Source: Asterella californica (Eukaryota > Streptophyta > Marchantiopsida > Marchantiales > Aytoniaceae). From it: a stretch of DNA of 64,000 nt. The notes under the pieces are model-generated. The model was given only the letters and a program-made list of their open reading frames with translations. It made no database searches and was not told the origin of the DNA. The position numbers and the translations under genes were made by a program. Shown here one piece after another: positions 10,654 through 22,939 of this stretch (positions are counted from its first letter, which is position 1; every line of letters starts with the position of its first letter). Location: assembly GCA_036924285.1 (NCBI GenBank), contig JAYKYS010000007.1, forward strand, positions 12,524,001 through 12,588,000, written 5' to 3'.

Positions 10654-12989
10654 GCACGTCCAGCCAGAGCGCGGGGTCTGTAGTCGAAAGGCTACGTAAT
10701 CTGTCGATCGGGCTTCCTTTGTATCTTTTTCTAGTTCCCTTCATTGCTCTCTCGGTCTCCGCGCATTGTGACCACCCCGCGCCCTCCCGCGCCCGAAGCC
10801 CCTCCTCTCTTCTTTTCCACTGAATCAAGTTATCATGTTTGAATGCCTCAGCAGGTTGCTTAGTAGGTAAGGTATCACATCAGTAGGCACGCGGACAGGT
10901 GTCCATCTATCAGTTCGTTAGCGCTACTCGGCACTTCTGTCAGTGCAGCCTGTGGCTCTTTCTAAAAGCCGTCTAGTCTGGATTTGGACCGGGTCGTACT
11001 CTTTAATTCTGGTAAGTAGTCCAATTTCTAACGTTCAACTGTGTGGTTCTACCCGTATGCTTTCTGGGACTGCCCAGCGGCGTATTGTAGGGTCAATACA
11101 AACTCTTTATGCACATTCGCTGTCTGGTTTACGGACTCCGAAGTTCCAACTGTCTTAAAGTACCTGATTAGCATTAGAGACGCTGGTTGAAGGGTCGATA
11201 TACCAGTGTTGCCGGAATGTGTCTCCTGCTGGTCCCTCACGATTGTTATGATATTCGCAGCAAATCTTTCTTACTAACGCTCGTCTATAAATCGGGTTTT
11301 CTTTTATCTCAGGGCCGAGGAATCAGTTCCGTCCTGCCAACAGCATTAGCATCGAATCTTCCAGACCCATCCGGGCTTAGGGCTGAAAAAACTCGTTACG
11401 GAGAATTGTGCATTTGCCCTAAGCCCTAAACATTTCCTCCTATACTATGAACGCAGAACTATCGGTCGAACATGGTTGGGTAACTAAGCCGCCAGATAAA
11501 GGCCTTGGAATAGAAGTCTTGCTGTGTGATGTTTCAACGATTTTGCGCTTTGGCCCTTTTTAGTTCGGTACCCGTTTTCCTCTTCCGTACGTCGCCTTGG
11601 TCCTGTGTATTCTTACGAATGTGTGCTGAGAGTGTTTCAAAAGGTGCTGCCTTTTGAAACATCAGTTCATGTAGCGGGTTTTAGAATATGGTTGAGAGTT
11701 ACCTTAGCAATGTTGTAAATAATCGTAGTTCTAGGAAACAGCTGCTGTGTGCTAATGCCCAGAATTCCCTGTACAGGTTACTAGAGAATCGTCGCTCTCT
11801 GTACATCATCTTGTATAAGAGGAAATATAATGACGTCATGTGACGGCTTCGAGTCACAATCTTTAGATCAGGTCGAAGATAGGATTTTAGGGCTTGATTT
11901 GGGCTTAATTTACGTTTAAGGTATGTATGTTGGAATAGCCCTTCATTACAGTACGTGTCCATATCGAACAGTTCTTATACAATGTTCAGTTTGGTACTGG
12001 TGGTAGTACTGATCTTATCAGCAGTTCATTGACACGCAGTGCTGTTTGTGGCTATTCCGTATACGGTGTTCAGTTTGGCACTGGCAGTGTAGTAATCTTA
12101 TCACAGATCGAGACTGAGCGTGTTCTGTTTACCGTATGTAGGGTCTTTTCTGGGGACTTCGGACATGGCCCCATACTTTTCCCTTATGGCCCTACATGGA
12201 GCACTGTAGACAGCATGTACTTTTTCGGTTTACAGTCTTGTCGTAGTTATTGGTCTCGTTGTTAAGTGAAAATTTGCGGTGGGTGTGCTCAAGATATGGA
12301 GCCGCATGTTACCTACAGAGGAACCTTGAAGATGCACGTCAAACTACATATCTTTTACCATTTACACAACCTGTAGAGGGGGTCCTGGAGTTCGTCGGTG
12401 GTCCTGGGTTCGCTCCAAAATTTTTCCTGTTGTTACTCTTCGCGTGAAATCTATGTTCTGGCATCTGTTGTTCTGCAAAGCGTTCAGCATGCAGGAAGGC
12501 TAGGGATTGTGACGGACAGACTCTTGGTGGATGTCTCGGTCGATTCTGGACTGATATCTGAACCTGCGCAGTACAGTCACTAAACATGACGATTTTGAAG
12601 AAATTGATCCTAATGCACTTAACCAGTTTTGAAGATGACTTCCTTCAGTCTTAGTTTCAGATTAAGAATTGCAGTTCAAGCATAGAACCAGTTCGCGTGA
12701 TGCATCTCAATGTAATTTTTAACGAGGTATTCACTCGGGAAGATGGAAATACCGTCGATCGATTTGAGTATAGTGATGTAACCGGATTGCCTTGCAAATT
12801 AGGACATGAACAAGTATGTGAAAGGTAATTTCATGTTGCGAGCTATCGGCACTGATTCTCTCGTAGTGGAATTTTGAAGCGTTCAAAGAGTGCTCTTCTA
12901 GGAGAAAAGGAATAAACTGTGCACAGGAGTTGTGTAAAGGCAGTAATTTACGGTTGTCGTGCGGTAGTTGACTACCGCTTGGTATACAT
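10651..12989. other. No gene recognised; small hairpin and short direct repeat
   Basis: No coding family can be seen. The stretch holds a perfect hairpin (11634-11660) and a ~40 bp direct repeat at 11983-12024 and 12067-12105 with a period of 84. Confidence 0.45.
11634..11660. repeat. Perfect 11 bp hairpin
   Basis: GTTTCAAAAGG (11634-11644) and CCTTTTGAAAC (11650-11660) pair perfectly around a 5-base loop (TGCTG). Its role is unknown. No T-run follows that would suggest an RNA polymerase III terminator. Confidence 0.8.
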
Positions 12990-13735
12990 GAGGTACTTCA
13001 TTTTTGAATATGCGTATGCTTCAATGTACACAAGAGATGTACCTGAGTTGGCTCTAACTGTACAACTTTCGAGTCAAAGGGTTTCTCCATAAATACGACC
13101 TCTGAATCATTCAAGGTGATGAATTGAAACCAACTCCGTCACAACTATCGATCTTGTACAACAATGGATGAAATTGGATCAAATGACAATTATCGATATT
13201 GGACAACAATGGATGAAATTAGATCAAATGACAATCAAAGATTCTTCGAATTGAGATAAGAAATAAAGACAGTGCAAAGGAGATGTGAGATGTTCTTGCA
13301 GCAACAACAAAAAAAGTGAAATATCGAATCTTTGCTGTTGGATCTTTGAATGCAAATTTGCACTTTCATGCCAACTCATGTGACCCTTACCAACTCATAC
13401 AAAAGATGAAAGATAAAGAAATAGTTGATTTATATTTTAATAGCTTACATGGAAAATGATCAGTTTCAAGAAAGCTATGAAAGCTAGGAGGTAAGATGAA
13501 AAATAAAGAAATAGTTGATCTGTTTTTTAATAGTTTATATAGAAAAATGATCGGTTTCAAGAAAGCTATGAAAGTTAGACGAGAAAGACCTTCATTTGAA
13601 AAATTAGAGAGTTTAGTTATTGAAGATGTCTTATCTGATGAAATTGATGCTAGAGAAAGCATTAATAACCAAGAAACGTATGTCTTGTTTCATCATAAGG
13701 GTAAGCCTTCCATGAAGAAAGAACTTCATTGTATA

Positions 13736-16583
13736 ACAGAACATGCGAAAAAAATCTTAGTTGGGACTGCCCAGACATCTAACAAATGAGACTAAACTCA
13801 TGACTCAAGCTCGTGCACAATATAAACATTTGGCATTAAAACAAAAAGTAATCAAATAACTTTATTCATATTGAAGAATAACAAATGCATACGTACTATA
13901 AGCGCTCACAAACAACACGATAAAGTATGAAACTGAATCAAATCTTAACCACATGTTGTCATATACATACACGCTTACGTGAACATGAGAAACATTTTCA
14001 CTTATGACATAATTTGAACTTATTCTTTCATTGATGACTGATCCACTGAAATTTTTTTTTTTAAAAAGCTCTAAAAGCATAGATGTCGACTGCCACAAGA
14101 AACTAAAGTAGTCCAGACATCCATGCATCACATGAATGTCAATGGATCGAGTTGGTGGATTATAGTTCAAAGACACTAAGTGCAAGTAAAAGTGGTTGGA
14201 GTGTAGATGCAGACATCGACTACCATTAGATGCATGGACATTAATGAAAAAAAGAATCTATTTAGTGTTTCGAATCCATAGATGTCATAGAACAAAGAGC
14301 AAGCAAGACGCTTGACATCCATGGAATGCATCGATTCCAAGCTCTCACTTCTTAGATGACATGAATGGAGAACACATATTAATAATTATCTTTAGTTTTA
14401 GATTTTTGTAGAGAATTGTATGGATAATAGATCTTATTATTTATATCAAGACTAAAAGTTAATGTGTTGCGGAATGCTTTGAGACATGTGCATACAACTT
14501 GTTGAAGATCGAATGTCTTAGAAGCGTCAAAATGAGAGTAATTGTCATGAAAAGATCAATGGATTCATATTTAATAAATAATGGAAGACTATCAAGAGAA
14601 GAGAATATAATTAGATATCCACATGATGACATTGTGTCAAGTTGAGTCTAATCTCATTTTATCCATATGTAAAGGAATTATTATAAAAGAAAATAGTGAG
14701 TGCATCTATAATCTTTGATAGCATTTTTGGAGATCAGAAAGATATTTTTAGGCTCGAATAAGTAGATCAGTCTTTTGCCATGGGGGTTAGTGTGCAAAAT
14801 GATTGAATTAACCTCCAAGGTGATTCTTAGTCAATCTGAGTTTTAAAAGTAATTTGGAGTGTTGTAATCCCTGAACTCCATGGATGACACCTTCCAAAAC
14901 GAGAATATCATCCATGAAATGTGTGGATGCACATCCTCTAAATACTGAAAATGATCAGAATTGCTTGAAAATCACCTTGAATGTCAAATTGACCATTCTG
15001 CACAAAACAACCTCAAGATCGGTTGACATATTTAAGACTAAAAAGATCATTCTGACCTTCAAAAACATATTAAAGATTTCAATAGAGAAAAAAAGACTTT
15101 TGTTGTTATTGTAAGAATGGATCATGAACCTTACATGTCCATAGATTTCATGGACGAGCTAGTGCATCCATTAACTCCATGGATGCAATAGCACGAGATG
15201 TGATCGACAATGTCACTGTACTTGTGTATATTCAGTAAGTGGCATAACTTCATGATTGCAGCTAGGTAGACCATTCTGGATAGCGATGGTGGACATCGAT
15301 CGCGTCCATGGAATCCATGAATGTGCAGATGGAGATAAAGATCAGATAAGTCCATGAAATCCAAAGACATACTACCACTAAGAGGTTTGTACATCCATGA
15401 ATTCTATAGACGCAGTAGCTCGAGGAGAGATAAAAAAACGCGTAGATCCGTTTGCACGTTGGAGTCCACGATGGAGGATGTATCGTCAAACTTGCACATC
15501 CATGAATTCTATGGATGCACATACAAAGACATTCACTAGATTACGCATCTATGATATGCATAGATGCATAATGAAGAGAAGGACTTAGTAGAGATTCACA
15601 TACTCGTGGGCGTCCATGAACTCCATGGACGCACAACTCAAACTTGGTGGGTGCATTCATGAACTCCATGCATGCACAAGATTTATGATTGCTAACAAAT
15701 AAATAAATAAACCTCAAGCAAAGTTGGTCCAAAACATACATGTGTCTTGTTTTTGTTGTTGAGAATCCGTTTCAAAGATACATCGTCGAGACCGAAGATG
15801 CAAGTGAAGATGATATATAAATGACAGTAATCAAACACAGAGTTATGCGTTGAATTCAAAATTTGGTGAAAAGTCTAATGGATATTCTATGGTGTTTTTT
15901 ATGTTATTAGCTTAGTTAGTTCTGGTGCATTTATTTTGTTCAAAGATCAAAAAGTTGTGCTTGATTTATCCCAATTTATTGCAAGTTTCATGGTCATTTG
16001 TCGTCTTTATACTTGATAAATTTTGAGAGATCATGTTTACTTAAAGTGTAAAATGTCTGTAAGATGATGCGAGTTGTTCACGTAAAGTCGGACTTTGTCT
16101 CGCCGTATCCAATAAAAACATCTGGTTTCTACTGACATATTTTGAAAGGTCGAACTTCATTTCTCGTTCGGGCCATGTGCATCCATGAAGTTCATGGATG
16201 ACATAGTATGACTTACGACATGCATATGTATTTCAGTTTGATGACACCAAATTTCATCTGATAGCAGACATTGATCATTTATTGTACTAATTTTGCAATC
16301 TTAAACTGCAAAATTGACCAAATTTATAATTTTCAATGCGCAACTATGGTTTCCATGGAATTTGTTCAAACTGATCAGGTTACTCTAAATTTCAAGAAGA
16401 TCGTCTACTGTATATCATGTTGCATGTATGAAATGCTTGTCTTGTGTTAAAATTTGATAATTTTCAAGATTTCTACATTTTCAAAACTCACTAGAATGTC
16501 GATTGTTTAGAAGTCACTCTTTGTAAATTACAGAAATCGACAACATGTTCTCATTTTCATGTGTATGGATCGATTATTATGCG
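13736..16583. mobile_element. 2.8 kb insertion inside copia copy A, carrying the hairpin array
   Basis: Copy B reads without interruption from the sequence matching AAAGAACTTC (near 13725) to the sequence matching TCATCCAGATTCC (near 16587). Copy A has about 2.85 kb between these points. The insert has no recognisable coding domain. It contains the dispersed ~25 bp palindromes listed separately. Borders are accurate to perhaps 20 bases and no target duplication is obvious. The mechanism of insertion is unknown. Confidence 0.6.
14116..16201. repeat. Array of at least 12 short hairpins sharing one fold and loop
   Basis: Units of about 23-25 bp follow the pattern 9-10 bp stem, 5-base loop, 9-10 bp stem. 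The model is GCRTCCATG, loop AACTC or AATTC, then CATGGAYGC. Clear members: 14116-14140, 14864-14888, 15164-15186, 15496-15518, 15545-15567, 15610-15632, 15651-15677, 16179-16201. Weaker ones: 14908-14932, 15134-15158, 15302-15326, 15390-15413. Stems at 15545 and 15610 are perfect. Paired differences (GCGTCC with GGACGC, GCATCC with GGATGC, GCATCT with AGATGC) keep the pairing. Spacing is irregular, so this is not a simple satellite. Function is unknown. Confidence 0.75.
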
Positions 16584-17130
16584 GCTGTTTCATCCAGATT
16601 CCAATCTTGATCAAAACAACAACCGAGAGCTAACGTTGGAGGCAACAATAAGAAACAGATGTTACTTCTGTAAATGTCATGGACATATTGCTGCAGTTTG
16701 CTTGAAGAAGGTTGAACAAAAAAACTATCTATTACCAACTTTGTTCAAGACAATGAACAAGCTTCACTGCTTTATATACTAGTGAAGCAAAAGAAATATG
16801 GTGGTTAGATTCAAGTGCATGTAATCATATCTCTTCCAGAAAATACTAGTTTGAAAACTTTCGACTATACAGAATTGTCCTCGGTTGGACTCAGAAATGG
16901 AGAAAGGTATCAAGTTTCATACGAGAGAGATATTCGAATGATCTACCAGATGATAAAATCCAAACTTTTCATTATGTTTGGTATGTACTTGGGGTTCTAC
17001 ACAACCTACTAAGTGTTGGCAAGCTTTTTCACTCTGATTCTGAAGTTCTGTTTGATCATACATGCTGTTTAATCAAGCACCATAGTAAGGTGGTGGCCAA
17101 AGGTGGCAAAGTAGGATACAAGTAGTATTG

Positions 17131-18120
17131 AGATTGAGCTTGTATATATACAAGACATAAACATTTGATAGTTTTGGGCGAACTACTCATGGAAAGAAGC
17201 TAGATTCGTGCAAAATACTTAAACCCTAAATCTAAATATTCAGGTATTAAATTCTGAAACACACAGTAAATAAGCTTAATTTGCACGAAAGAGTTCGTGT
17301 AAGAAGTAATTCGTGCATGTTTAAATTCGTATGTCTACGACTACAAGAAAAAACAAAGTTCATGTGTATGAGATGAAATTGGAGATTACAACTTTTCTGA
17401 CTATAATGACATTGTCATTAAAGTGGTCATAGGTAGATTGTATAGCATGTGCTTCGTGACCAAGAAAGAATTAGACCTCGGAAGCCACATGGTTCCTGGT
17501 AGGAATTGAAATCCAAGCATCTGCTACTTTGTCGTGCGGGAAGTAAAACTCAATGTCAGCATTTAGTTACACTGTAGCCTTCGAAAACTCCAAATGGTGA
17601 TTTGGAGGAAGAAAAAACATTCTCACTTTTGAAATTCGCAGTGGAATCATCCTATCAGCTGTAATCGGTTGCAATTGTTGTCCGTCTTGCATGTAGTAGG
17701 TCGTGTCATTTGAGAATGAGAATGTGAGATCGCACTTGAAGAAAAAAGCATGATTTTGTATGCGTGACACATGTGTCATACATGGGTGCCATGTGGTTGT
17801 CTGTATGTGCGCATGTGGTTAAACATGGAGGTGGCACGTGGATCTAGGTGGGCTACTTGTCAAAAGCATAAAAGCTATGCCGTCGATGTCATTTTAGGAA
17901 CATTTTGGATTTAGAGACCAAAAGACTATCGGGTTTTCTCTATGATTTTTGATTTGGGTTGGATGCGTAAAAACAGATTTAATGTGTCTAATGGTCAACA
18001 GTGAACTTCAGAACACAACCTAGAGTTCAACTAGGTTTTACAGAGAAACCCATCCAAATTATACCTCACTAACTTTCGGATACGTCTCGAAAACTCGAGA
18101 ATAGAGACAAAGAAACTTTG
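17131..18120. other. No gene recognised; possible start of the following repeat region
   Basis: This follows the end of homology between the two copia copies. Only short motif-free frames are present. Confidence 0.45.
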
Positions 18121-18870
18121 GGAAGGCGTAACTCTTCACTCGAGAGTTCGTTTGAGCTGAATTTGATATCATCAGAACCAGCTCGATGAGATGAGGAGGT
18201 CAGGTTGGAGAAGTGGCTGAGAACAGAATGAGAGGCTGGGAAGGCATAACTACTCGAGAGTCTGTTGAGGACGTTCTTGGTATCGCTGAAATAGGCTTGG
18301 CGAGAGGAACGTCTTGGACAGTTCAGTTTCGGAGAAACAGCAAGCACAAAATAATTGAATTTTGGGACACATCTCGGAGTTAAACAGGAAGATGAACAAG
18401 AGAATACGAGGAGAAATCTTTGAGAGAATATAACTCCGTACACAGGAGTCCGTTTCAGACAAATTTGATATTGTTGGAATTGGCTTGACAAGGAGAACGA
18501 GTTGGGAGGGTCAGACTAGAGTTTGGTCATGTTATTTTTCAAGCAAACTTTGGGACGCATCCTGAAGTTGATGAAGAGAGAAGTGAGAAGTTCAAGCTTT
18601 GAGACGGCATAACTTCCTGCTCGGAGTCAGTTTGGGGCGTGTTGGATATCATCAGAATCAGCTTCCGAGAGGAAAGAGTTGGAGATATCAAATCCAAAAA
18701 TAGGGCAGCTTCCTAACATGTGAACTTCAAGACGTTGAACCCGAAGCTGAACGATAGAAGAAGGCAGAGGAGAAAATGACTAAACTTTGAAGAGGCATAA
18801 TTGTTGATAGGGATGTCAATTTGGAACACTTGGGTATCATTAGAAAAATATTTCCAAGGGCTACATAAGA
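18121..18870. repeat. Degenerate ~180 bp tandem repeats, five units
   Basis: Unit starts at about 18121, 18239, 18422, 18601 and 18789 each carry a GGCATAACT-like segment, then GAGT-GTTTG, then GATATCATCAGAA-like sequence. Spacings are 118, 183, 179 and 188, so the first unit is shortened. Repeats of this style are common inside plant LTRs, and this may be an LTR fragment. Confidence 0.65.
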
Positions 18871-19319
18871 ACGTCGACAAATTTTGCTTTAGAGAACTTG
18901 TGTGGAAAATTTTGATACATTTGAAGTCGAGTTCTAAATTTTACGTACAAAGATAAAAATAGTGGAGGATTGGATTGGATATTTGACATTCGTGCGTTGT
19001 TGGTCTTCTTTCTCAACCACACACACTTTCCATAGCCAGATACCATGTATATTCTTGGTCACATCTTTTGTGTCTTATGATACGACATCATCATATTAAA
19101 TATTTCTGTGGTCTACGACATGTGACTTTGTTGCAGAAGTTCGTCTGAAGAAGGTTACTACAACTCTATTGTTGACACACGAGCATCTACCACTCTTGAT
19201 TCTCCACCCTCAGATGATATTCGCACAACTCGATATCGACTTCTACAAAAAGCAACAAGAGGCGGGTCGCAATCTAACCCAAGCATGAGGTCTGTAGTGA
19301 CTATGAGTGATATACATCG

Positions 19320-21480
19320 AGCTTATATCTTATGTAACATTTTGCTGAACCAAACTCTAGCTACATGATGCATTGGATCTCTGCTAAACTCTATGTCCTT
19401 AGCCATAGAATAAGCACAGGTCACTTCATCTCTTGTAATTCGAAATAGTCACATCGTGAAGCGTTTTCATGCCAGACTACATATTGTTCTCTTGTCTCGG
19501 TCTTCTAAATGAGAACGTTATTCTCATTGGACACATGACATAAAAAGTATCTTGACACTTTCTCATCTTCTTCATGGTCAAACCGAAATGTGGCATATGA
19601 GTCAACACTCTGTGCAAACGATCATCCATCTTCTTCTTAGCGAATGAGTCCATCATATATGTCCACATTTCATAAACAATGCGAAATAGAGCATACTCCC
19701 TAATCGACTTCAGTGCACTGTTCACTGACTCAGCCACATTAGAGACAACTTTACCATACCTTGGTAGTGAAAACTGTGATCTGGCTCAAAGATAAGTAGG
19801 AATCTTCTTGATTTAATCTGTACCTTCAGCACCACTCTGTCCACTACTTTCCAATTGTCAAGCACGAGGTTGAACTTGCAAGCAAATAACATAATCTGAA
19901 TCACAAAACCAAATTATATGAGTCAAAGTACCAACGTGAAGTCCAAAGGTCCAACTAACGAGAAGCACTAATTTGGCTTCATTCCTAGCATAAACGAAGG
20001 TCCAAATGACTCTTTTGCTTCTTTGCCTTAACGGAATTTGACACTGATTTCCAAATGATAGATGGGCTCAGAGAGTAAATGCTTAACAGTATTGAGTAAT
20101 CGCTTACACCGATCTCAGATTATGACTTATGTCCCAAACCACTGATAACTTATCTCATCAAACGACAGAACCACGTCCATGTCTATTCATCCTCACTAGC
20201 CGTCACAACAAATCATAAAGTGATGTTTTGGTTGTTCTTGTCCGAACAACTAGCATTGAATATTTTGTGAAAGATATTTCTTATTCTTCGTGTCAAGCAT
20301 CTAGAGTTATCACCTTTTACAAGAACTGTAGTGCATGCCGACAAGTCGATAGATAAACAAAACATGCTTAAAGATATTGGAACCTGACCAAGTCCCGTAC
20401 TCTACCACGCATTCTGGATCGACCTCTTTAAACTTCTAACAAAGAACAAGAATGACATGGAAAGATCTAGTTTGCCCACCTTGAATCCAATCGTGGACCT
20501 TCTCTCTCATTCTATAAGCAGTTTGATATGTTGTATGTTTTTCATTGTACCAGTCTACCACAAGGTACAATCGGATCAATAACAACAAAGTTACACTTCA
20601 ACACAACAAGGAGTTGGCATCCTGACCCAGACCTCGCCAAGTGTGTAAGGGTCCGAGATAAGTGTATAAGAGGTTACGCACAGAAAAAAAAACACATCAC
20701 TCTTCAAATCTCGCTGACATCATACCCTCCACTCACATCGTGCACAAGTACTCTTAGTACTACTCGGGATTTCTTTGTCGTATGATCTTTTGTCAAATTG
20801 TTGATGTCTGACCTCCTGAAATAGACCGGATGACATGTGTCTCTGAAGTTGACCGCATACACCCAATTCAATGATTATATGGATCTTACGGGGTCGAACA
20901 CCTATCTCAAATCCTTCATGCTCCAAATTCTCATCGGACTCTTGGTTAAAATCTGTCTCACCTAACCACGCATTGGTAGTAGATTCCATGACTCCAAGTT
21001 CGGTTGCGTATTCTCCTTATTGCCTTTACAATGCACAACTTTCCCATTTAGCTTCTAAAAATCAGATCATGTCTCACTGGAAACTCGTATATACATATTC
21101 AAATTGAAAATCGTCCATCCACTCGAAATCACTCCCTAACTTTATTCGTGCAGCTTGAGATTTAAGCTTTGCGTAAGTCTTGTCAACCAAGGCGTGCTTT
21201 GACTTGCCCCCAGACAACATAGTCTATCGCCATCATTGTCTCGGAGTGAGTTCTTCTCCACTAGAACCATCACAAAAATCAACCAGCACATTGAAATTGT
21301 CCTCTTCTCTATATGAAAACTGAAATTGCTCGAAGTCATAAAGGTCCGATGTGCACTTTTTTTGCAACTCTTCTGCCATGGTGTTTGCACCTCCACTCTA
21401 TAATCGCTAACAACGAGTGTACTTCCCTTACAACAGTTTTCATTCCTTATCACGTCTAATATCGTCATCGCATAACAATG
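19320..21480 (-). pseudogene. Mutator-like (MULE) transposase, heavily decayed
   Basis: Read on the minus strand, this resembles plant MURA-type transposases, which cut and paste Mutator-like DNA transposons. Near 20540-20480 it reads TAYRMREKVHDW, then VEYGTWSGSNIFKHVLF, matching the segment before the DDE core. A VITLDA motif near 20300 carries what should be the first catalytic Asp, with the next codon but one changed to a stop. EDE-TWTWF near 20180 matches the conserved helix. MAESVNSALKSIREY (about 19737-19690) is the usual C-terminal core signature, followed near 19420-19330 by a SWIM zinc-finger-like segment (TCAYSMAKD, VARVWFSKML). Frameshifts and stops occur throughout. The part above 20900 is assigned only by continuity. 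Terminal inverted repeats were not found. Confidence 0.75.
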
Positions 21481-22218
21481 CAACTGATATTAATTCAAAT
21501 TTCCAAGAGCACAATGACTATTCTTCTGATGACCCGAGATCAAACATGAACTCTGGACGTCAATCTACTTAGTTTACTCAATTCGAGATTATACCACAAT
21601 AGCTATCACAGTGAATACTGGGACCTCAGCGAGTCTGAAGCCATTACTTCATTCTCGAGGGACTAAAGGAGATAGTCTGAACATCGAGAGATTTAGGTCC
21701 ATGTGGAGACCAGCTTTAGCACTTAGCTTAGCAAAGAAAACATTCTAGCACCCATTCCGGAGACCATGTGTTGTACAGGAGGAAGCTAAGCTAACGGACA
21801 TGAGGATTGCAACATAACGATAGATAATTATGACTCTCACATCCCATGGTTGATGATACTCGTATTTACATGGTCGGAGCAAGAAGATACATTGGAGCAG
21901 TATCAAGAGATGAAATCTGAAATTCATTATCTCGTTCAAGCATGAGTGTTGCTATTCTTGTTTGCTCTTTTGTATGGAAAGATTTGGTATGTAATATAAG
22001 ATATTAGATTGATTAGAAATTCTTCAACAATTTCTATTTGGTGATGTTACCTCTCAAGACTATTTGGATTGAGCAAACAATTAATTATAAAGACTTTAAT
22101 TAAGCTTGTTGATACTTCTTTTCATCTAAAAACTTAATGCATGTCAAAGAGAGAAAGAAACCCAAAACAACTCTAAATCGCGTCAGATCTCTTTTCGACG
22201 AGATCAAAAGGAATTCTT

Positions 22219-22939
22219 GAGCAAACAAACCACACCACACACACAACCAACCATGATTACAGCCAACCGTATACGAGAATTTTCATTAGATACTGCAACT
22301 GTGGTGGATGTTCTATTCGCGCTTCTACACTAGGTTAAAAGTGTATATGTGAAATCAAATGCCATAACCACGTAAATTAAATGGTGTGCATTACTAGAAA
22401 GTTTGAGTTATAAATTTATACAGAAATTTGCTTGATCACACCCAGTAGGCTTTTTGCGCTTGATCACACCTCTTGCCATGAAGTGTTGCTTGATCAAACC
22501 TTTGACTGTTTATTGACTGTGAAACAAACCACATGTGTCATGTCATTCAAATATCAGATGATACATGATCTAACATGTATTTTATTATTAAAAATATTTA
22601 ATCATGATCAAAATATTAAAATAATTAACTACGTGACAAAATGACTGATTACTGTTATGTGTAATTAAACAACACATCCTTAAAAGAAGTGTGATTAAAC
22701 ATAACAAATTACTGCGGGGTGTTATCAAGCAAATTTCTGTATATTTATAGCTCAAACTTTCTAGTAATGCACACCATTTAATTTACGTGGTAATGACATT
22801 TGATTTCACGTATAAACTTTTAACGCAGTATAGAAGCGCGAATGGAACATCCACCAAAGTTGCAGTGTCTAATGAAAGTTCTTGTATACGGTTGGCTGTA
22901 ATCATGGTTGGTTATGTGTGTGGTGTGGTTTGTTTGCTC
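22219..22939. mobile_element. Long inverted repeat 1 (fold-back element), arms ~224 bp
   Basis: The left arm (22219-22443) and the right arm (22717-22939) are reverse complements, over 90% identical by eye, around a ~275 bp spacer. Outer ends read GAGCAAACAAACC. The spacer contains three copies of GCTTGATCAMAC (near 22431, 22460, 22487). There is no coding potential and no target-site duplication that I can see. Transcribed, it would form a long hairpin. It is probably a non-autonomous fold-back transposon. Confidence 0.85.

Larger units (their letters stand above)
12990..17130 (+). mobile_element. Ty1/copia element copy A: broken gag and protease, split by a 2.8 kb insertion
   Basis: This is a decayed copia element whose left part (gag, ~12990-13735) and right part (~16584-17130) match neighbouring parts of copy B at 24.1-25.3 kb. 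The gag part encodes the retrotransposon gag (UBN2-type) helical region, e.g. ISFKKAMK-like and FEKLESLVIEDVL. The right part encodes a CCHC zinc knuckle at about 16659-16700 (CYFCKCHGHIAAVC). It is followed by the protease active-site region near 16800 (WWLDSSACNHI), where the family has Asp-Ser-Gly and this copy reads Asp-Ser-Ser. No reverse transcriptase or integrase is attached. Stops and frameshifts make it inactive. Confidence 0.85.

Noticed and set aside
14116..16201. CRISPR-like array
   Set aside because: The repeats are palindromes with irregular spacing (about 40 to several hundred bp), no uniform spacers and a plant genomic setting.
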